This document shows positions 21,030 through 29,433 of a stretch of DNA of 64,000 nucleotides, one piece after another (within the stretch, counting starts at the first letter, position 1; each line of letters opens with the position of its first letter). The DNA lies in contig NZ_AP026867.1 in NCBI RefSeq assembly GCF_026000115.1, forward strand, positions 4,762,001 to 4,826,000, read 5' to 3'. The notes under the pieces were generated by a model that was given only the letters and a program-made list of their open reading frames with translations, was not told where the DNA came from and did no database searches. The DNA comes from Aureispira anguillae. Its GTDB lineage: Bacteria; Bacteroidota; Bacteroidia; Chitinophagales; Saprospiraceae. The translations under genes and the position numbers were made by a program.

Positions 21030-22064
21030 TTAATCATCTTCTTTAAATAAAAACGCACCACTAGTTACAATTAGTACAATTCTATTATTAATAGCGTGTT
21101 CTCTTTTTGTACAAGTAACTCCATCAACACAATGATTTAAAATTTCATCTTCTCCTTTCATTTCAAAAAAGAACTGTTCTTCTGTAACACCTCGTTCAAT
21201 TAATTCTTGCTGTACCAGTGCAGCCCTTTTTTTTGAAAGTAGTAAATTTAATCGGTCGCTTTTTCTAGAATCAGTATGGATTTGCAGTTCCATTTTAACC
21301 TCTGGATTATCTTTTAGGATTCGAACAAGTGTATCCAGCCATATTTCACTTGATAAGCGATGTGTCCGATCTATAAACCGTAAATTGTAAGATTTTAGGG
21401 CAAAAACATCTCCTGCTCGATAATTGGGTTTGGGAGCATTAGGGACAAAATTATAGACGAATGGAATGTTTCCCGAATTGGTAGCAAGTGCTTCTTGTTT
21501 TATATTAACAACAGTATCAATCATTCCTTCAATAAACACATGAAGTTCATAATCATTATCTTTGACAGCCTTTATATCATAATTTCCTGTAGCATCCAGT
21601 TGTTCTGTACGAGTATAATTGGTAGTTGTATTTGTTAATGTTACCTGTCCTTTAGTGCCATTTGGTATCGCAATATTACCTTTAATGGATATAATATTTC
21701 TAGGACGTAAGCTAATTCCTTTCTTATTTTGATGAGTACGAGAAAAATTAGTAGTTTTTAGTTTGGACAATTGTGTATAATATCCATCTTTGGTTGTCTG
21801 TATCAAATAACTCTTATTGGGGATCAAAGAAACCGTAATCATACCTGCACTATCCGATATAAATTCACCAATAAAAGTGCTGACAGGACGTTTTTTATTG
21901 CCAAAATCTTCCTGAAGCACCAAAGAAATTTTAGCTCCATATACAGGAGCATGAAAAGCCGCATTACCTACATAAATTGCAGTAGGAACAGTTGGTATAT
22001 TCTCTTGTGCAGTTGCAGTACAAGCCACTAGTAATATAAATAAAAAATATATATTATTTTGCAT
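21030..22064 (-). CDS. OmpA-domain envelope protein with CarboxypepD_reg-like region
   Basis: The 344-residue product begins MQNNIYFLFILLVACTATAQ. This can be read as a signal peptide cleaved after TAQ or as a lipobox (LVAC), so lipoprotein status is open. Residues about 60-210 look like two small beta-sandwich domains (ISLVLQED..; GNIAIPNGTKGQVTLTN). The C-terminal part from about 220 is OmpA-like, with NPEVKMELQIHTDSRKSDR, LSKKRAALVQQELIERGV and INNRIVLIV. The histidine/aspartate pattern is that of peptidoglycan-binding domains. It begins 14 bp after the stop of the TPR-CHAT gene, which indicates an operon, and lies upstream of the giant adhesin. Confidence 0.82.
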   Translation of the reverse strand: MQNNIYFLFILLVACTATAQENIPTVPTAIYVGNAAFHAPVYGAKISLVLQEDFGNKKRPVSTFIGEFISDSAGMITVSLIPNKSYLIQTTKDGYYTQLSKLKTTNFSRTHQNKKGISLRPRNIISIKGNIAIPNGTKGQVTLTNTTTNYTRTEQLDATGNYDIKAVKDNDYELHVFIEGMIDTVVNIKQEALATNSGNIPFVYNFVPNAPKPNYRAGDVFALKSYNLRFIDRTHRLSSEIWLDTLVRILKDNPEVKMELQIHTDSRKSDRLNLLLSKKRAALVQQELIERGVTEEQFFFEMKGEDEILNHCVDGVTCTKREHAINNRIVLIVTSGAFLFKEDD

Positions 22065-22078
22065 AAATCATATTTTTA

Positions 22079-25000
22079 TTAATTTCTTTTTTTCTGCCAA
22101 AATAGCCCCCCTAACACTACTATTACAAAAGCAATCAATCCCCAATACTTCCATTCAATCCCCGAAGAGAGAATTTGTAAGCTATGCAATTGATCTGGCG
22201 TTCCAACCAAAATCAACCCACTCCAAAAATAAGGCACACAAATTAAGCCTGAGCCAGCGTCCAAAAAATTTAATTTAGCATATTGTAATGCTTGTGCTTT
22301 GGGCATTCCCTGCATTAAATAAGTATAAAAATTCTCCATTAATATTTGTGTAGCCTGATCAGATACAGGCCAGAGTGTCATTGCTATATTAGGACAGCCT
22401 GCGTAGGCAAAGCCACGTGCTACCGACATTGCGCCCTCTCCTTTTTGTATCGTTCCTACCCCTGTATTACAAGCGCTCAATGCAACTAACTCTGCATTAA
22501 GCTGCATATTATAAAGTTCGTAAGTATGCAACAAGCCATCTTCATTATCATCTCCTAATAATACCAAACTTGAATACAGCGGGTATTTATGGTTGAGGAT
22601 TCCATGCGTAGCAAAATGCAAGACTCCATACTTACTCGCCTCTGCTTTAAAAATCGCTTCTGTTGCATCAAAACCAGTATAAGAGGCTCCCTTTGTTAAA
22701 CTTCCTATTTTTTTCACTTCTAAGGCAGCATTATCCAAAGGAGAAAGCAATAAGTCCTGATATTTACTTTGTTGGTGTCGATTGGTTAACGTAAATGATT
22801 TAACATTCGAAAAATCGGGCGCAAACCCCATAAATCCATCTGGAACATTAGAATAATCATGTTCCTTCGCTTCCAAATATAAGGTAGCAGAATAATTATA
22901 GGCAATTGCAGCCTTTCTAATCAAGTAAGGCACTTCTTTATAAACACTATAATCTTTTGTTTTGCTACTTGAAAACGACTGTGAAATAATTGCTGTTGGA
23001 ATCAACTCAAAGGGCAAGTAATTGAGTTCTGCATCAGGAATAACAACAATAGATCGATCATCCAAATGCTTTTCAATAGGTTTTATTAATGTCTCATACC
23101 AAATATTGCTATACTTCACAAAATCATTAGGATTTTCCCCTTTTAGAGAGCGAATATATTTTGTAATAGAACGCCCTAAACGTTGTGGTGTAGCGATCGT
23201 TCTATAGACGATTTTTTCTTGCTCAACCAACATAATATGGATAAGAGAATCAACAACTACATAATTCAGTAAAATTTCCTTATCCCCCATTCGCTTTTGC
23301 AATTCTTGACAATCAATAGGACGCTGCTTGTATTTTAGGTCATAATATTCGGGATAGGTTTTTTCAATATAGTCTAAATAATCAGGATACTTTTTTTCTG
23401 CTTCTGCAAGTTCTTTCTCTAGCTTTTCTAGCCGTTTTTTATCCATATCTTTCCCTTTCTTAGCCTCATAATAAATCTCTCCACTCAGATAGGCAATTTC
23501 TGTTTTTAGCTTATTTTCTTTTTCTACAACCCAATCAGGAACCCTTGATACTTTTTGAGCTCTCAATTGTTGTACCGCCTGAAGCAGTAGCGAGCTTTTG
23601 GAATTCTCAATATAATTGAATAAACGATAAAGATAAGATTGTTCTTTTGTTTGTGTATACAAACGGCTGGTCGTTTGTATTGCTTGGTGGCTAATTGCTT
23701 GTGACAATTCGGATAGTTTATACCTAGCTCCCTCTGTACGATAAGTCGCTCTCAGTTTTACCAACATTTCCATTGCCAAATCTGAAATACTGAGTGCATG
23801 TAGCAGTTGCTTTCTCGTTGGGCTTCCCTTCTGGATATATAAATGATAGACCACAGTAGCTTTGGTAATGGTAGCATATAACAATTCATAGGGATAATTT
23901 GCTTCTTGTGGAATTGGTAAATCTACACCACTAATTACCCTCGCATTTTCTAGTGTTGCGGCATTAATAGAACGATTGATAAATTCCAAAGCCTCGTTAT
24001 AATTGAATTGTTGAATCGCTATTTCACTCATAAATCGAGTTGCCTCGGCAACTAAGGCGTGTTTTTCAGGATAAGTAACCGCCATAAGTTCTAAAGCGCT
24101 GGCATAATAAACTTTAGATTTATCATAATTACGAGCTGAAAAATATAGCGCTCCTTTAGCCATATAAATTTCAATTTTAGCAACATCTCGTTCTTTGCTA
24201 GGCAATCGGCTAATTAAACGTTCTGCCCGCTCATAATTCAATAAAGCAATGTTAAAATTCTCACTCAAAGCAGGATTCCCTAAATGTTCAATTTTTTCTA
24301 AATCATAATGCACCAGCTCTTGATCTAATGACCAACTTGGGGTAATGTTTTTGACTGTTTTTTTGTACCAATACAAGGACTTGCCCGTAATTTCCAACTC
24401 TTTACAAATCTTCCCTTGCTGGAGTAAACCATTATAAATATCTCTTGCAGAACCCCCGATACCCAATTGAATAGACAAAGCTTCTCCATTTTGTTCCAAA
24501 GCATCTTGATAATCCTTGATACTCATGGCTATAATGGCCAACATTGCTTTGGTTTCTGCCCGTTCCTTGGGGCTCAAATCATACGTAAGGGCATCATTAA
24601 GGTGCTTATAAGCCGTTTCATACTCCGTATACTGATACAAAGAACGACCTGTTTTAAAGTTAAGTGTTCCTCGTTGGCTAGAATCTGCCGTATTCAACAA
24701 ATTGCCATATCGAGTAGCTGCATCTGCTGGCGGTAAAATATCGTCATACAAACGTCCTGCTTCTATCTGGTATTTATTTAGTAAATCTTGGTTTTGATCC
24801 TCCGCAGGTAGTTTATTGGCATTTTTCAGCAATTCCTCAAAAACATTTAGAGCGGCTTCTTTATCTCCCCTTCTCAAATATAAATCCCCAAGCGTCTGTT
24901 GCAATTCAATATTAAAAATAGGAGATACATATTCAGGATTTTTAAGTGCTACCGCTCCTGCTTCTTCCAAAAAAACAGTAGCTTCTTTTTGTTCGTCATA

Positions 25001-25381
25001 ATACAAATGATATTTCCCCAAACACAACCTCAAATAAGCACGTGTAGCCTCATTATGCTTTGTTTGTGCATTGTACAACTCCTCTGCTCTCTTAAAGGCT
25101 AAAAAAGCTTTTTTGGGTTGCTTTTTATTGAGCAATACAATCGCTTCCATCGCTTTTGCTGCAATATAACCATTAATGTCTCCATTGTTTTCATAACGAT
25201 TGGCTGAACGCTCAAAGGTTGCTTCACCGCCTTTGAGGTTTCCTTTATAAAACTTTTTTTCACCATTTCTAAATATGGTATAAGCCCCCTTACTCTTACC
25301 TGTAGAAGGCAATTGAGCAAGCAAATTATTCGTTTGAAAAAGAAATAAAAAGATAATAAATTTAATGTATATTTTCATCAT
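22079..25381 (-). CDS. Secreted, membrane-anchored TPR-CHAT caspase-like protein
   Basis: This is a 1100-residue protein. A signal peptide (MMKIYIKFIIFLFLFQTNNLLAQ) is followed by TPR-like helices to about residue 560, a lysine/glutamate-rich coiled coil (about 600-680), and a CHAT domain (about 740-1060). The probable catalytic histidine is H926 in LHFATHG and the cysteine is C971 in LVALSACNTGVG. The downstream family features GEGAMSVARGFAYAGCPNIAMTLWPVSD are intact. A single transmembrane helix near 1075-1095 with a KKRN tail ends the protein, so the CHAT domain probably faces the periplasm. CHAT proteases are known in signalling and in Craspase-type systems, but here the partner genes are envelope and T9SS genes. 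Substrate and activator are unknown. Confidence 0.88.
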   Translation of the reverse strand: MMKIYIKFIIFLFLFQTNNLLAQLPSTGKSKGAYTIFRNGEKKFYKGNLKGGEATFERSANRYENNGDINGYIAAKAMEAIVLLNKKQPKKAFLAFKRAEELYNAQTKHNEATRAYLRLCLGKYHLYYDEQKEATVFLEEAGAVALKNPEYVSPIFNIELQQTLGDLYLRRGDKEAALNVFEELLKNANKLPAEDQNQDLLNKYQIEAGRLYDDILPPADAATRYGNLLNTADSSQRGTLNFKTGRSLYQYTEYETAYKHLNDALTYDLSPKERAETKAMLAIIAMSIKDYQDALEQNGEALSIQLGIGGSARDIYNGLLQQGKICKELEITGKSLYWYKKTVKNITPSWSLDQELVHYDLEKIEHLGNPALSENFNIALLNYERAERLISRLPSKERDVAKIEIYMAKGALYFSARNYDKSKVYYASALELMAVTYPEKHALVAEATRFMSEIAIQQFNYNEALEFINRSINAATLENARVISGVDLPIPQEANYPYELLYATITKATVVYHLYIQKGSPTRKQLLHALSISDLAMEMLVKLRATYRTEGARYKLSELSQAISHQAIQTTSRLYTQTKEQSYLYRLFNYIENSKSSLLLQAVQQLRAQKVSRVPDWVVEKENKLKTEIAYLSGEIYYEAKKGKDMDKKRLEKLEKELAEAEKKYPDYLDYIEKTYPEYYDLKYKQRPIDCQELQKRMGDKEILLNYVVVDSLIHIMLVEQEKIVYRTIATPQRLGRSITKYIRSLKGENPNDFVKYSNIWYETLIKPIEKHLDDRSIVVIPDAELNYLPFELIPTAIISQSFSSSKTKDYSVYKEVPYLIRKAAIAYNYSATLYLEAKEHDYSNVPDGFMGFAPDFSNVKSFTLTNRHQQSKYQDLLLSPLDNAALEVKKIGSLTKGASYTGFDATEAIFKAEASKYGVLHFATHGILNHKYPLYSSLVLLGDDNEDGLLHTYELYNMQLNAELVALSACNTGVGTIQKGEGAMSVARGFAYAGCPNIAMTLWPVSDQATQILMENFYTYLMQGMPKAQALQYAKLNFLDAGSGLICVPYFWSGLILVGTPDQLHSLQILSSGIEWKYWGLIAFVIVVLGGLFWQKKRN

Positions 25382-25914
25382 ATATTACGATTACAAGGAG
25401 ATATTTTTCATTGGAAATTTGGGCTTGGAATACTATAAAAGTTACGTTTTATTTCAATAAAATCTACAGATTGCTTGTTTTTTTTCTTCAAAAAAAGTAC
25501 CATTGCCTACCCAACAATAACACAACCCAATCAATAGAATTATGGAGAAATGATCGTCTTAATAAAGATATTTGATGGAGCAATACAATATTATATCCGT
25601 ATGTTTTTTATTCCAACTATATCTTACTATAAAAACACTCCATAAAATACTAACTTACAATTACTTATTTTTATTTTATGATACCCCAAATAGCTTTTAG
25701 AATGGCAAATACTAATTACCTATATTAAGTTTTAGTATAAACAATTAATATATGTCCTAATTTACTAGTTTTTATAGCATTAGCACATTCTAAATGTATT
25801 GATGCAAATATGCTACGAAAAAATTAAACGGACAAATTAGAACTTCTTTTCTAGAGATTTTCACAATATTATTTACATAAATTTATAATCTAAATATATC
25901 GTAACTTTTTTCTT
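25382..25914. other. AT-rich intergenic region, divergent promoters expected
   Basis: It lies between the divergent TPR-CHAT gene and the thymidine kinase gene. I see no credible ORF, RNA gene or perfect TAnnTTTG element. The region is strongly AT-rich and should carry both promoters. Confidence 0.5.
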
Positions 25915-26493
25915 ATGGCTGGTAAATTAAGCTTAATTTTAGGTCCCATGTTTTCGGGCAAAAGTACTATTTTATTAACAAGATATAGACGTTATCAAAT
26001 TGCAGGTAAAAAATGCCTATTAATCAAATATGCCAACGATACTCGTTATAGCGGTTCTGAAGAAATGCTTGTAACACACGATCAAATTAGCTACAAAGCA
26101 ACTTCATGTCATAAATTGGAAGAAGTTCATAACTTTATTCAAGATTATGATGTTATTTGTATTGATGAAATTCAATTTTATGCCGATGCACACCTTTATT
26201 GTGATCAATGGGCCAACAATGGTAAAATAGTTGAAGTTTGTGGTTTAAATGGGGACTATCGCCGAAAACCTTTTGAGCAAATTAGTTTACTAATACCGCT
26301 TTCTGACGATATTAGCTATGTCACTGCTGTTTGTAAAGAAACAGGCAAGGATGCATCGTTTACAATGCGTTTGTCTAATGAAAAAGAACAAGAAGTTATT
26401 GGTAGTACAGACAAATACCAAGCAGTTTCTAGAGAACGCTATTTAAAGGGAATGTGCAATAAGACAAATGACAAAATTACTAACGTTTTATAG
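25915..26493 (+). CDS. tdk: Thymidine kinase, TK1/poxvirus-like subtype
   Basis: The 192-residue enzyme phosphorylates thymidine to dTMP using ATP. The P-loop is GPMFSGKS (10-17). KCLLIKYANDTRYS and THD follow, and the acidic motif is DEIQF (84-88). RRKPF and the EKEQEVIGSTDKYQAV lasso complete the fold. These motifs look closer to eukaryotic TK1 and poxvirus kinases than to the longer bacterial Tdk type. The zinc cysteines of that group (CxxC and VCRxC) are mostly missing: the window has C140-K-E-T and V-S172-R-E-R. The gene stands alone between AT-rich gaps, with a strong terminator downstream and a MITE-like sequence just after it, which fits acquisition by transfer. A symbol of tdk is reasonable; subtype assignment is from recalled sequences and needs a tree. 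Confidence 0.9.
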   Translation: MAGKLSLILGPMFSGKSTILLTRYRRYQIAGKKCLLIKYANDTRYSGSEEMLVTHDQISYKATSCHKLEEVHNFIQDYDVICIDEIQFYADAHLYCDQWANNGKIVEVCGLNGDYRRKPFEQISLLIPLSDDISYVTAVCKETGKDASFTMRLSNEKEQEVIGSTDKYQAVSRERYLKGMCNKTNDKITNVL

Positions 26494-26510
26494 TACGAAG
26501 ATTTGCAAAA

Positions 26511-26596
26511 GAAGTTGTTTAAAATGATACTAATTCTCCGCTAGCGTTTTTAATTTTTTTTTTAGAAGCTCTAATAAAACAGCTAAACAACTGCTT
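26511..26596. mobile_element. MITE-like element related to the one at 42544-42706
   Basis: The left end GAAGTTGTTTAAAAT is mirrored by AGCTAAACAACTGCTT (reverse complement AAGCAGTTGTTTAGCT) at the right end. The GAAGTTGTTTAA core is shared with the larger element. It is short and imperfect, so this may be a decayed copy. Confidence 0.4.
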
Positions 26597-26603
26597 ATCA
26601 AAT

Positions 26604-26648
26604 ACAAAAGTCATTCTTGGATCTGTTTACCCAAGAATGACTTTTTTT
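26604..26648 (+). terminator. Intrinsic terminator downstream of tdk
   Basis: A perfect 15-bp stem (26606-26620 with 26631-26645) has a 10-nt loop and runs into a T tract. It lies about 110 bp after the tdk stop. The A run at the left side lets it also work for the convergent ftsY. Confidence 0.85.
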
Positions 26649-26715
26649 AAGAAAAAAAAGACAATGGTCTAATACCCTGCGAATTAAGTTCTATTTAATT
26701 TAAAAATGCTATCTC

Positions 26716-27696
26716 CTAGTTTTTGAAAAAAGAATCGACAAATTCACGCTTATCAAATTCTTGTAGATGTTGCATTCCCTCTCCTACCCCAATATACTTA
26801 ATAGGTATATTAAATTGATCGCTAATTCCAATAACAACCCCTCCTTTTGCCGTTCCATCTAATTTGGTTACGGTCAAAGATGTAATACCATCGTTGGTTA
26901 CAGAAGCAAAATGTTTGGCTTGCTCATACGCATTTTGTCCAGTAGAACCATCCAAGACCAACATTACCTCATGAGGAGCACCAGGGATTTGTTTCCCAAT
27001 AGATTTATTAATTTTTTCGAGCTCCTTCATTAAGCCCTTTTTGTTGTGCAATCGCCCTGCGGTATCAATAAAAACAACATCGTGATCATTTTCATTGGCA
27101 TAACGAACCGTCTCATAAGCAACAGCAGCAGGATCGGCATGCATTCCTTTGCTATAAAAATCACAACCAACACGATTTGCCCAGATCTCCAATTGGTCAA
27201 CAGCAGCAGCACGGAAAGTATCGCCAGCCCCCAACAAAACCTTTTTGCCAGCTTCTTTGTATTTATTGGCTAATTTGCCAATAGAAGTTGTTTTTCCTAC
27301 ACCATTTACACCAATAACCATAATAACATAAGGTTTTTTGCCCTCTGGCAACTCGTAGGTAACCTTATCATCCGAATTATTAAGTGCCAATAATTGCACA
27401 ATTTCATCCCTCAATATTTCATTGAGTTCTTTAGTGGTAACATATTTATCACGAGCAACCCTAGCCTCTATTCGTTGAATAATCTTGATGGTTGTTTCGA
27501 CCCCTACATCTGAAGCGATTAAAATATCCTCCAGATCATCTAAAACCTCTTCGTCAATGGTGGTACGCCCAGCAAAAGTTGTGGCTAATTTACCAAAAAA
27601 ACCTTTTCTTGACTTCTCTAAACCATTATCAAGATCTTCTTTAAGTTGTTCCTTTTCTTCCTCTTTTTTTCCAAAGAGTTTTTTGAAAAATCCCAT
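26716..27696 (-). CDS. ftsY: Signal recognition particle receptor FtsY
   Basis: The 326-residue GTPase docks SRP-ribosome complexes at the membrane for co-translational insertion. A charged N-terminal helix (FGKKEEEKEQLKEDL) is followed by the NG domain: G1 IGVNGVGKTTSIGKLA, G3 DTAGRL, and G4/G5 TKLDGTAKGG. Length is short because the acidic A domain is minimal, as is common in Bacteroidota. It lies directly downstream of the rpmB-rpmG-DUF4295 unit, but a terminator-like hairpin at 27731-27756 separates them. No membrane segment is visible. Confidence 0.96.
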   Translation of the reverse strand: MGFFKKLFGKKEEEKEQLKEDLDNGLEKSRKGFFGKLATTFAGRTTIDEEVLDDLEDILIASDVGVETTIKIIQRIEARVARDKYVTTKELNEILRDEIVQLLALNNSDDKVTYELPEGKKPYVIMVIGVNGVGKTTSIGKLANKYKEAGKKVLLGAGDTFRAAAVDQLEIWANRVGCDFYSKGMHADPAAVAYETVRYANENDHDVVFIDTAGRLHNKKGLMKELEKINKSIGKQIPGAPHEVMLVLDGSTGQNAYEQAKHFASVTNDGITSLTVTKLDGTAKGGVVIGISDQFNIPIKYIGVGEGMQHLQEFDKREFVDSFFKN

Positions 27697-27729
27697 AGCG
27701 TGTTTCTAATTATAAATAGGTGTAAGCAC

Positions 27730-27756
27730 AAAAAGCTTCTCCAAGTACGGAGAAGC
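27730..27756 (-). terminator. Terminator between DUF4295 gene and ftsY
   Basis: On the minus strand GCTTCTCC pairs with GGAGAAGC around a 6-nt loop, followed by TTTTT. It closes the rpmB-rpmG-DUF4295 unit; some readthrough into ftsY is possible. Confidence 0.75.
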
Positions 27757-27791
27757 CTATTGTATAATATCTTTAAAATTTACAAGCTAAA

Positions 27792-27968
27792 TTATTTAGC
27801 TGCAAAGAATTCTTTTACTTGATCTTTATGAATGATTACTTCTTTATAAGAAATCTTTCCAGTAATAGGATCTTTAGTAGATTTAACACACTTAACGTGA
27901 TCTTTTCCCGAGCCTGCATTTGCCGCACGTTGTGCGACCCTTGCGTTCTTTGATACCTTCTTAGCCAT
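27792..27968 (-). CDS. DUF4295 small basic protein
   Basis: The 58-residue product begins MAKKVSKNARVAQRAANAGS and ends VKEFFAAK. It matches the Bacteroidota-specific DUF4295 family, which is consistently encoded next to the rpmB-rpmG pair. The composition (lysine-rich, cytosolic, no signal) suggests a ribosome-associated protein, but that is inference from context. The ATG at 27968 lies 2 bp after the rpmG stop, indicating tight translational coupling. Too short for many gene finders. Confidence 0.92.
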   Translation of the reverse strand: MAKKVSKNARVAQRAANAGSGKDHVKCVKSTKDPITGKISYKEVIIHKDQVKEFFAAK

Positions 27969-27970
27969 AA

Positions 27971-28159
27971 TTATTTAATTTCTTTATGTATAGTATATTT
28001 TTTTAGGATAGGATTGAATTTTTTCAATTCCATACGGTCAGGTGTATTTTTACGATTTTTCATCGTAATATAACGAGAAGTACCTGGCATACCAGTAGAT
28101 TTATGCTCTGTACATTCTAAGATAACCTGTACACGATTCCCTTTGCTCTTCTTAGCCAT
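27971..28159 (-). CDS. rpmG: 50S ribosomal protein bL33
   Basis: The 62-residue product reads [20 protein letters not shown], then [21 protein letters not shown], then [18 protein letters not shown]. These are the standard bL33 signatures. It lacks the CxxC zinc pairs of the C+ form (only one Cys), so it is the zinc-independent version. It lies 35 bp downstream of rpmB and 2 bp upstream of the DUF4295 gene, in the usual Bacteroidota order. Confidence 0.97.
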   Translation of the reverse strand: MAKKSKGNRVQVILECTEHKSTGMPGTSRYITMKNRKNTPDRMELKKFNPILKKYTIHKEIK

Positions 28160-28194
28160 AACTTATAATGATTTTAATCTTTTTCGAGAATTGC

Positions 28195-28596
28195 TTATTT
28201 GATAATGCTAGAAAGTTTTACTTTTCTATTATTTTGCCCTTCTGGCTCATAAGTAATAGAATAAGATTTATGTCCATTTGCATCAACATGCTCTACTCTC
28301 CTATAACCACGCTTTGCTTTTTTAGCAGCTTCAGTAGTTTTATCATTTTCTACCCAAACCTTAGGATCAAATCCAGCAGCCAATTGTTGTTTTAGATACT
28401 TAAATGTACCAATTTTCTCCATATTGCGTAGCGCTCTAGTGGTCAATTTTACTTTAATCCAAGAGTTGATCTCTTTAACATAGATGCGTTTAGTTTGCAA
28501 GTTCGGATTAAAGCGTCTTTTTGTTCTACGCTTTGAGTGAGAAACATTATTACCTACTAAAGGTTTTGTTCCAGTTAATTGGCATATTTTAGACAT
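28195..28596 (-). CDS. rpmB: 50S ribosomal protein bL28 with long C-terminal extension
   Basis: The first 80 or so residues are canonical bL28: SKICQLTGTKPLVGNNVSHS, then KRRFNPNLQTKRIYV, then VKLTTRALRNMEKIG. The usual protein stops at about 78-80 residues, but this one continues to 133 with a charged tail (VWVENDKTTEAAKKAKRGYRR, then HKSYSITYEPEGQNNRKVKL). No frameshift is needed, since the tail is in frame and ends 35 bp before rpmG. The tail may be a lineage-specific ribosomal extension. A GC-rich hairpin lies in the leader. The product acts in the large subunit. Confidence 0.95.
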   Translation of the reverse strand: MSKICQLTGTKPLVGNNVSHSKRRTKRRFNPNLQTKRIYVKEINSWIKVKLTTRALRNMEKIGTFKYLKQQLAAGFDPKVWVENDKTTEAAKKAKRGYRRVEHVDANGHKSYSITYEPEGQNNRKVKLSSIIK

Positions 28597-28605
28597 GACT
28601 TTCTT

Positions 28606-28632
28606 CTAATTTAAAACGTCCCGCCACTAAAT
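28606..28632 (-). promoter_or_regulatory. GC-rich hairpin between tRNA-Arg and rpmB
   Basis: On the minus strand GTCCCGTCC pairs with GGCGGGAC around ATTTAGT, with a single T bulge, then TTTTAAATT. It is either a processing or attenuation hairpin after the tRNA or a leader structure for the ribosomal protein operon. Sequence alone does not decide. Confidence 0.5.
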
Positions 28633-28670
28633 GGACGGGACTGATTGTTTTATTATTATCTCCTATTCTT

Positions 28671-28747
28671 TGGTGACTTCAGAGGGAGTCGAACCCCCAA
28701 CCTCCTGATCCGTAGTCAGGTGCTCTATCCAATTGAGCTATGAAGCC
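28671..28747 (-). tRNA. tRNA-Arg (ACG), CCA encoded
   Basis: The minus strand folds as a cloverleaf. The acceptor is GGCTTCA paired with TGAAGTC with one G-T wobble. The D arm contains AGCTCAATTGGATAGAGC, the anticodon arm is CCTGA-CTACGGA-TCAGG with anticodon ACG, and the T arm has GGTTCGACTCC. CCA is encoded at 28671-28673. The ACG anticodon is normally deaminated to ICG by TadA and reads CGU, CGC and CGA. It appears to head the rpmB transcription unit. Confidence 0.95.
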
Positions 28748-28827
28748 GTGCTTATTGCTATTAGGTTGACTAAGATTTTAAAAACTTCTTTCGTTTTGTC
28801 TGTATTACTTAGCTCCTTAAGCGGTTG

Positions 28828-28858
28828 CAAATATACGAACAGATTTTAAACTTGCAAA
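28828..28858 (-). promoter_or_regulatory. Bacteroidota-type promoter for tRNA-Arg/rpmB unit
   Basis: On the minus strand a TTTG (-33 box) is followed after exactly 19 nt by TATATTTG, a perfect TAnnTTTG (-7 box) of the Bacteroidota sigma factor. It lies about 80 bp upstream of the tRNA 5' end. Confidence 0.75.
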
Positions 28859-29010
28859 CTTTTCAACAAAAAAAAAGACTTTTTTTCTAAAAAAAATAAC
28901 CCCTCAAAACTTCTCCCCTTCAAATCAACACTAATAATCAACAATATAGCTCAAAAAAGTTATTTTAAAAATAATTTAAAACAATCTTCTTTTTTTATTT
29001 TAGGTAGCTT

Positions 29011-29433
29011 TTACTCTTTAAAGAATTTGGGCTTTTCTTGTCTTTTGGCCTTCCCTTGGGTAGAATGTTTACCCGCTACTGTTTTGGTAGCATGTGGCAC
29101 TAAGGTCAATCGTTCTTTACTAATTAGCACACCCGTTGCCGAACAAATACCATAGGTTTTATTTTTGATACGAATTAGTGCATATTCTAGATTGCGAATA
29201 AATTTTTGTTGACGAGCTGCCAATTTGCTCAAATGTTCTCTCTGCCAATTTGAGGCTCCATCGTCAAACGTTCCTGCACGATTTTCATCTCCACTATTAT
29301 TTAGCTCTCTCAATTGATCCTTCAAATCTTCCAATTGAAGTTTAGCATCGTGCAACTTTTCGTTGATCATAACTTCAAATTCTGCTAAGTCCTCATCACT
29401 ATATCTAGTTTTCTTTTTATTGTCTTCACTCAT
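29011..29433 (-). CDS. DksA/TraR family zinc-finger-like protein
   Basis: The 140-residue product has an N-terminal coiled-coil region (DLAEFEVMINEKLHDAKLQLEDLKDQL) and the family core ENRAGTFDDGASNWQREHLS, then LEYALIRIKNKTYGIC. The C-terminal motif YGICSATGVLISKERLTLVPHA keeps the shape of the TraR/DksA zinc finger but retains only one cysteine, as is frequent in Bacteroidota. DksA proteins bind RNA polymerase through the secondary channel and mediate the stringent response; that role here is inferred from family. It stands alone with long gaps on both sides. Confidence 0.87.
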   Translation of the reverse strand: MSEDNKKKTRYSDEDLAEFEVMINEKLHDAKLQLEDLKDQLRELNNSGDENRAGTFDDGASNWQREHLSKLAARQQKFIRNLEYALIRIKNKTYGICSATGVLISKERLTLVPHATKTVAGKHSTQGKAKRQEKPKFFKE

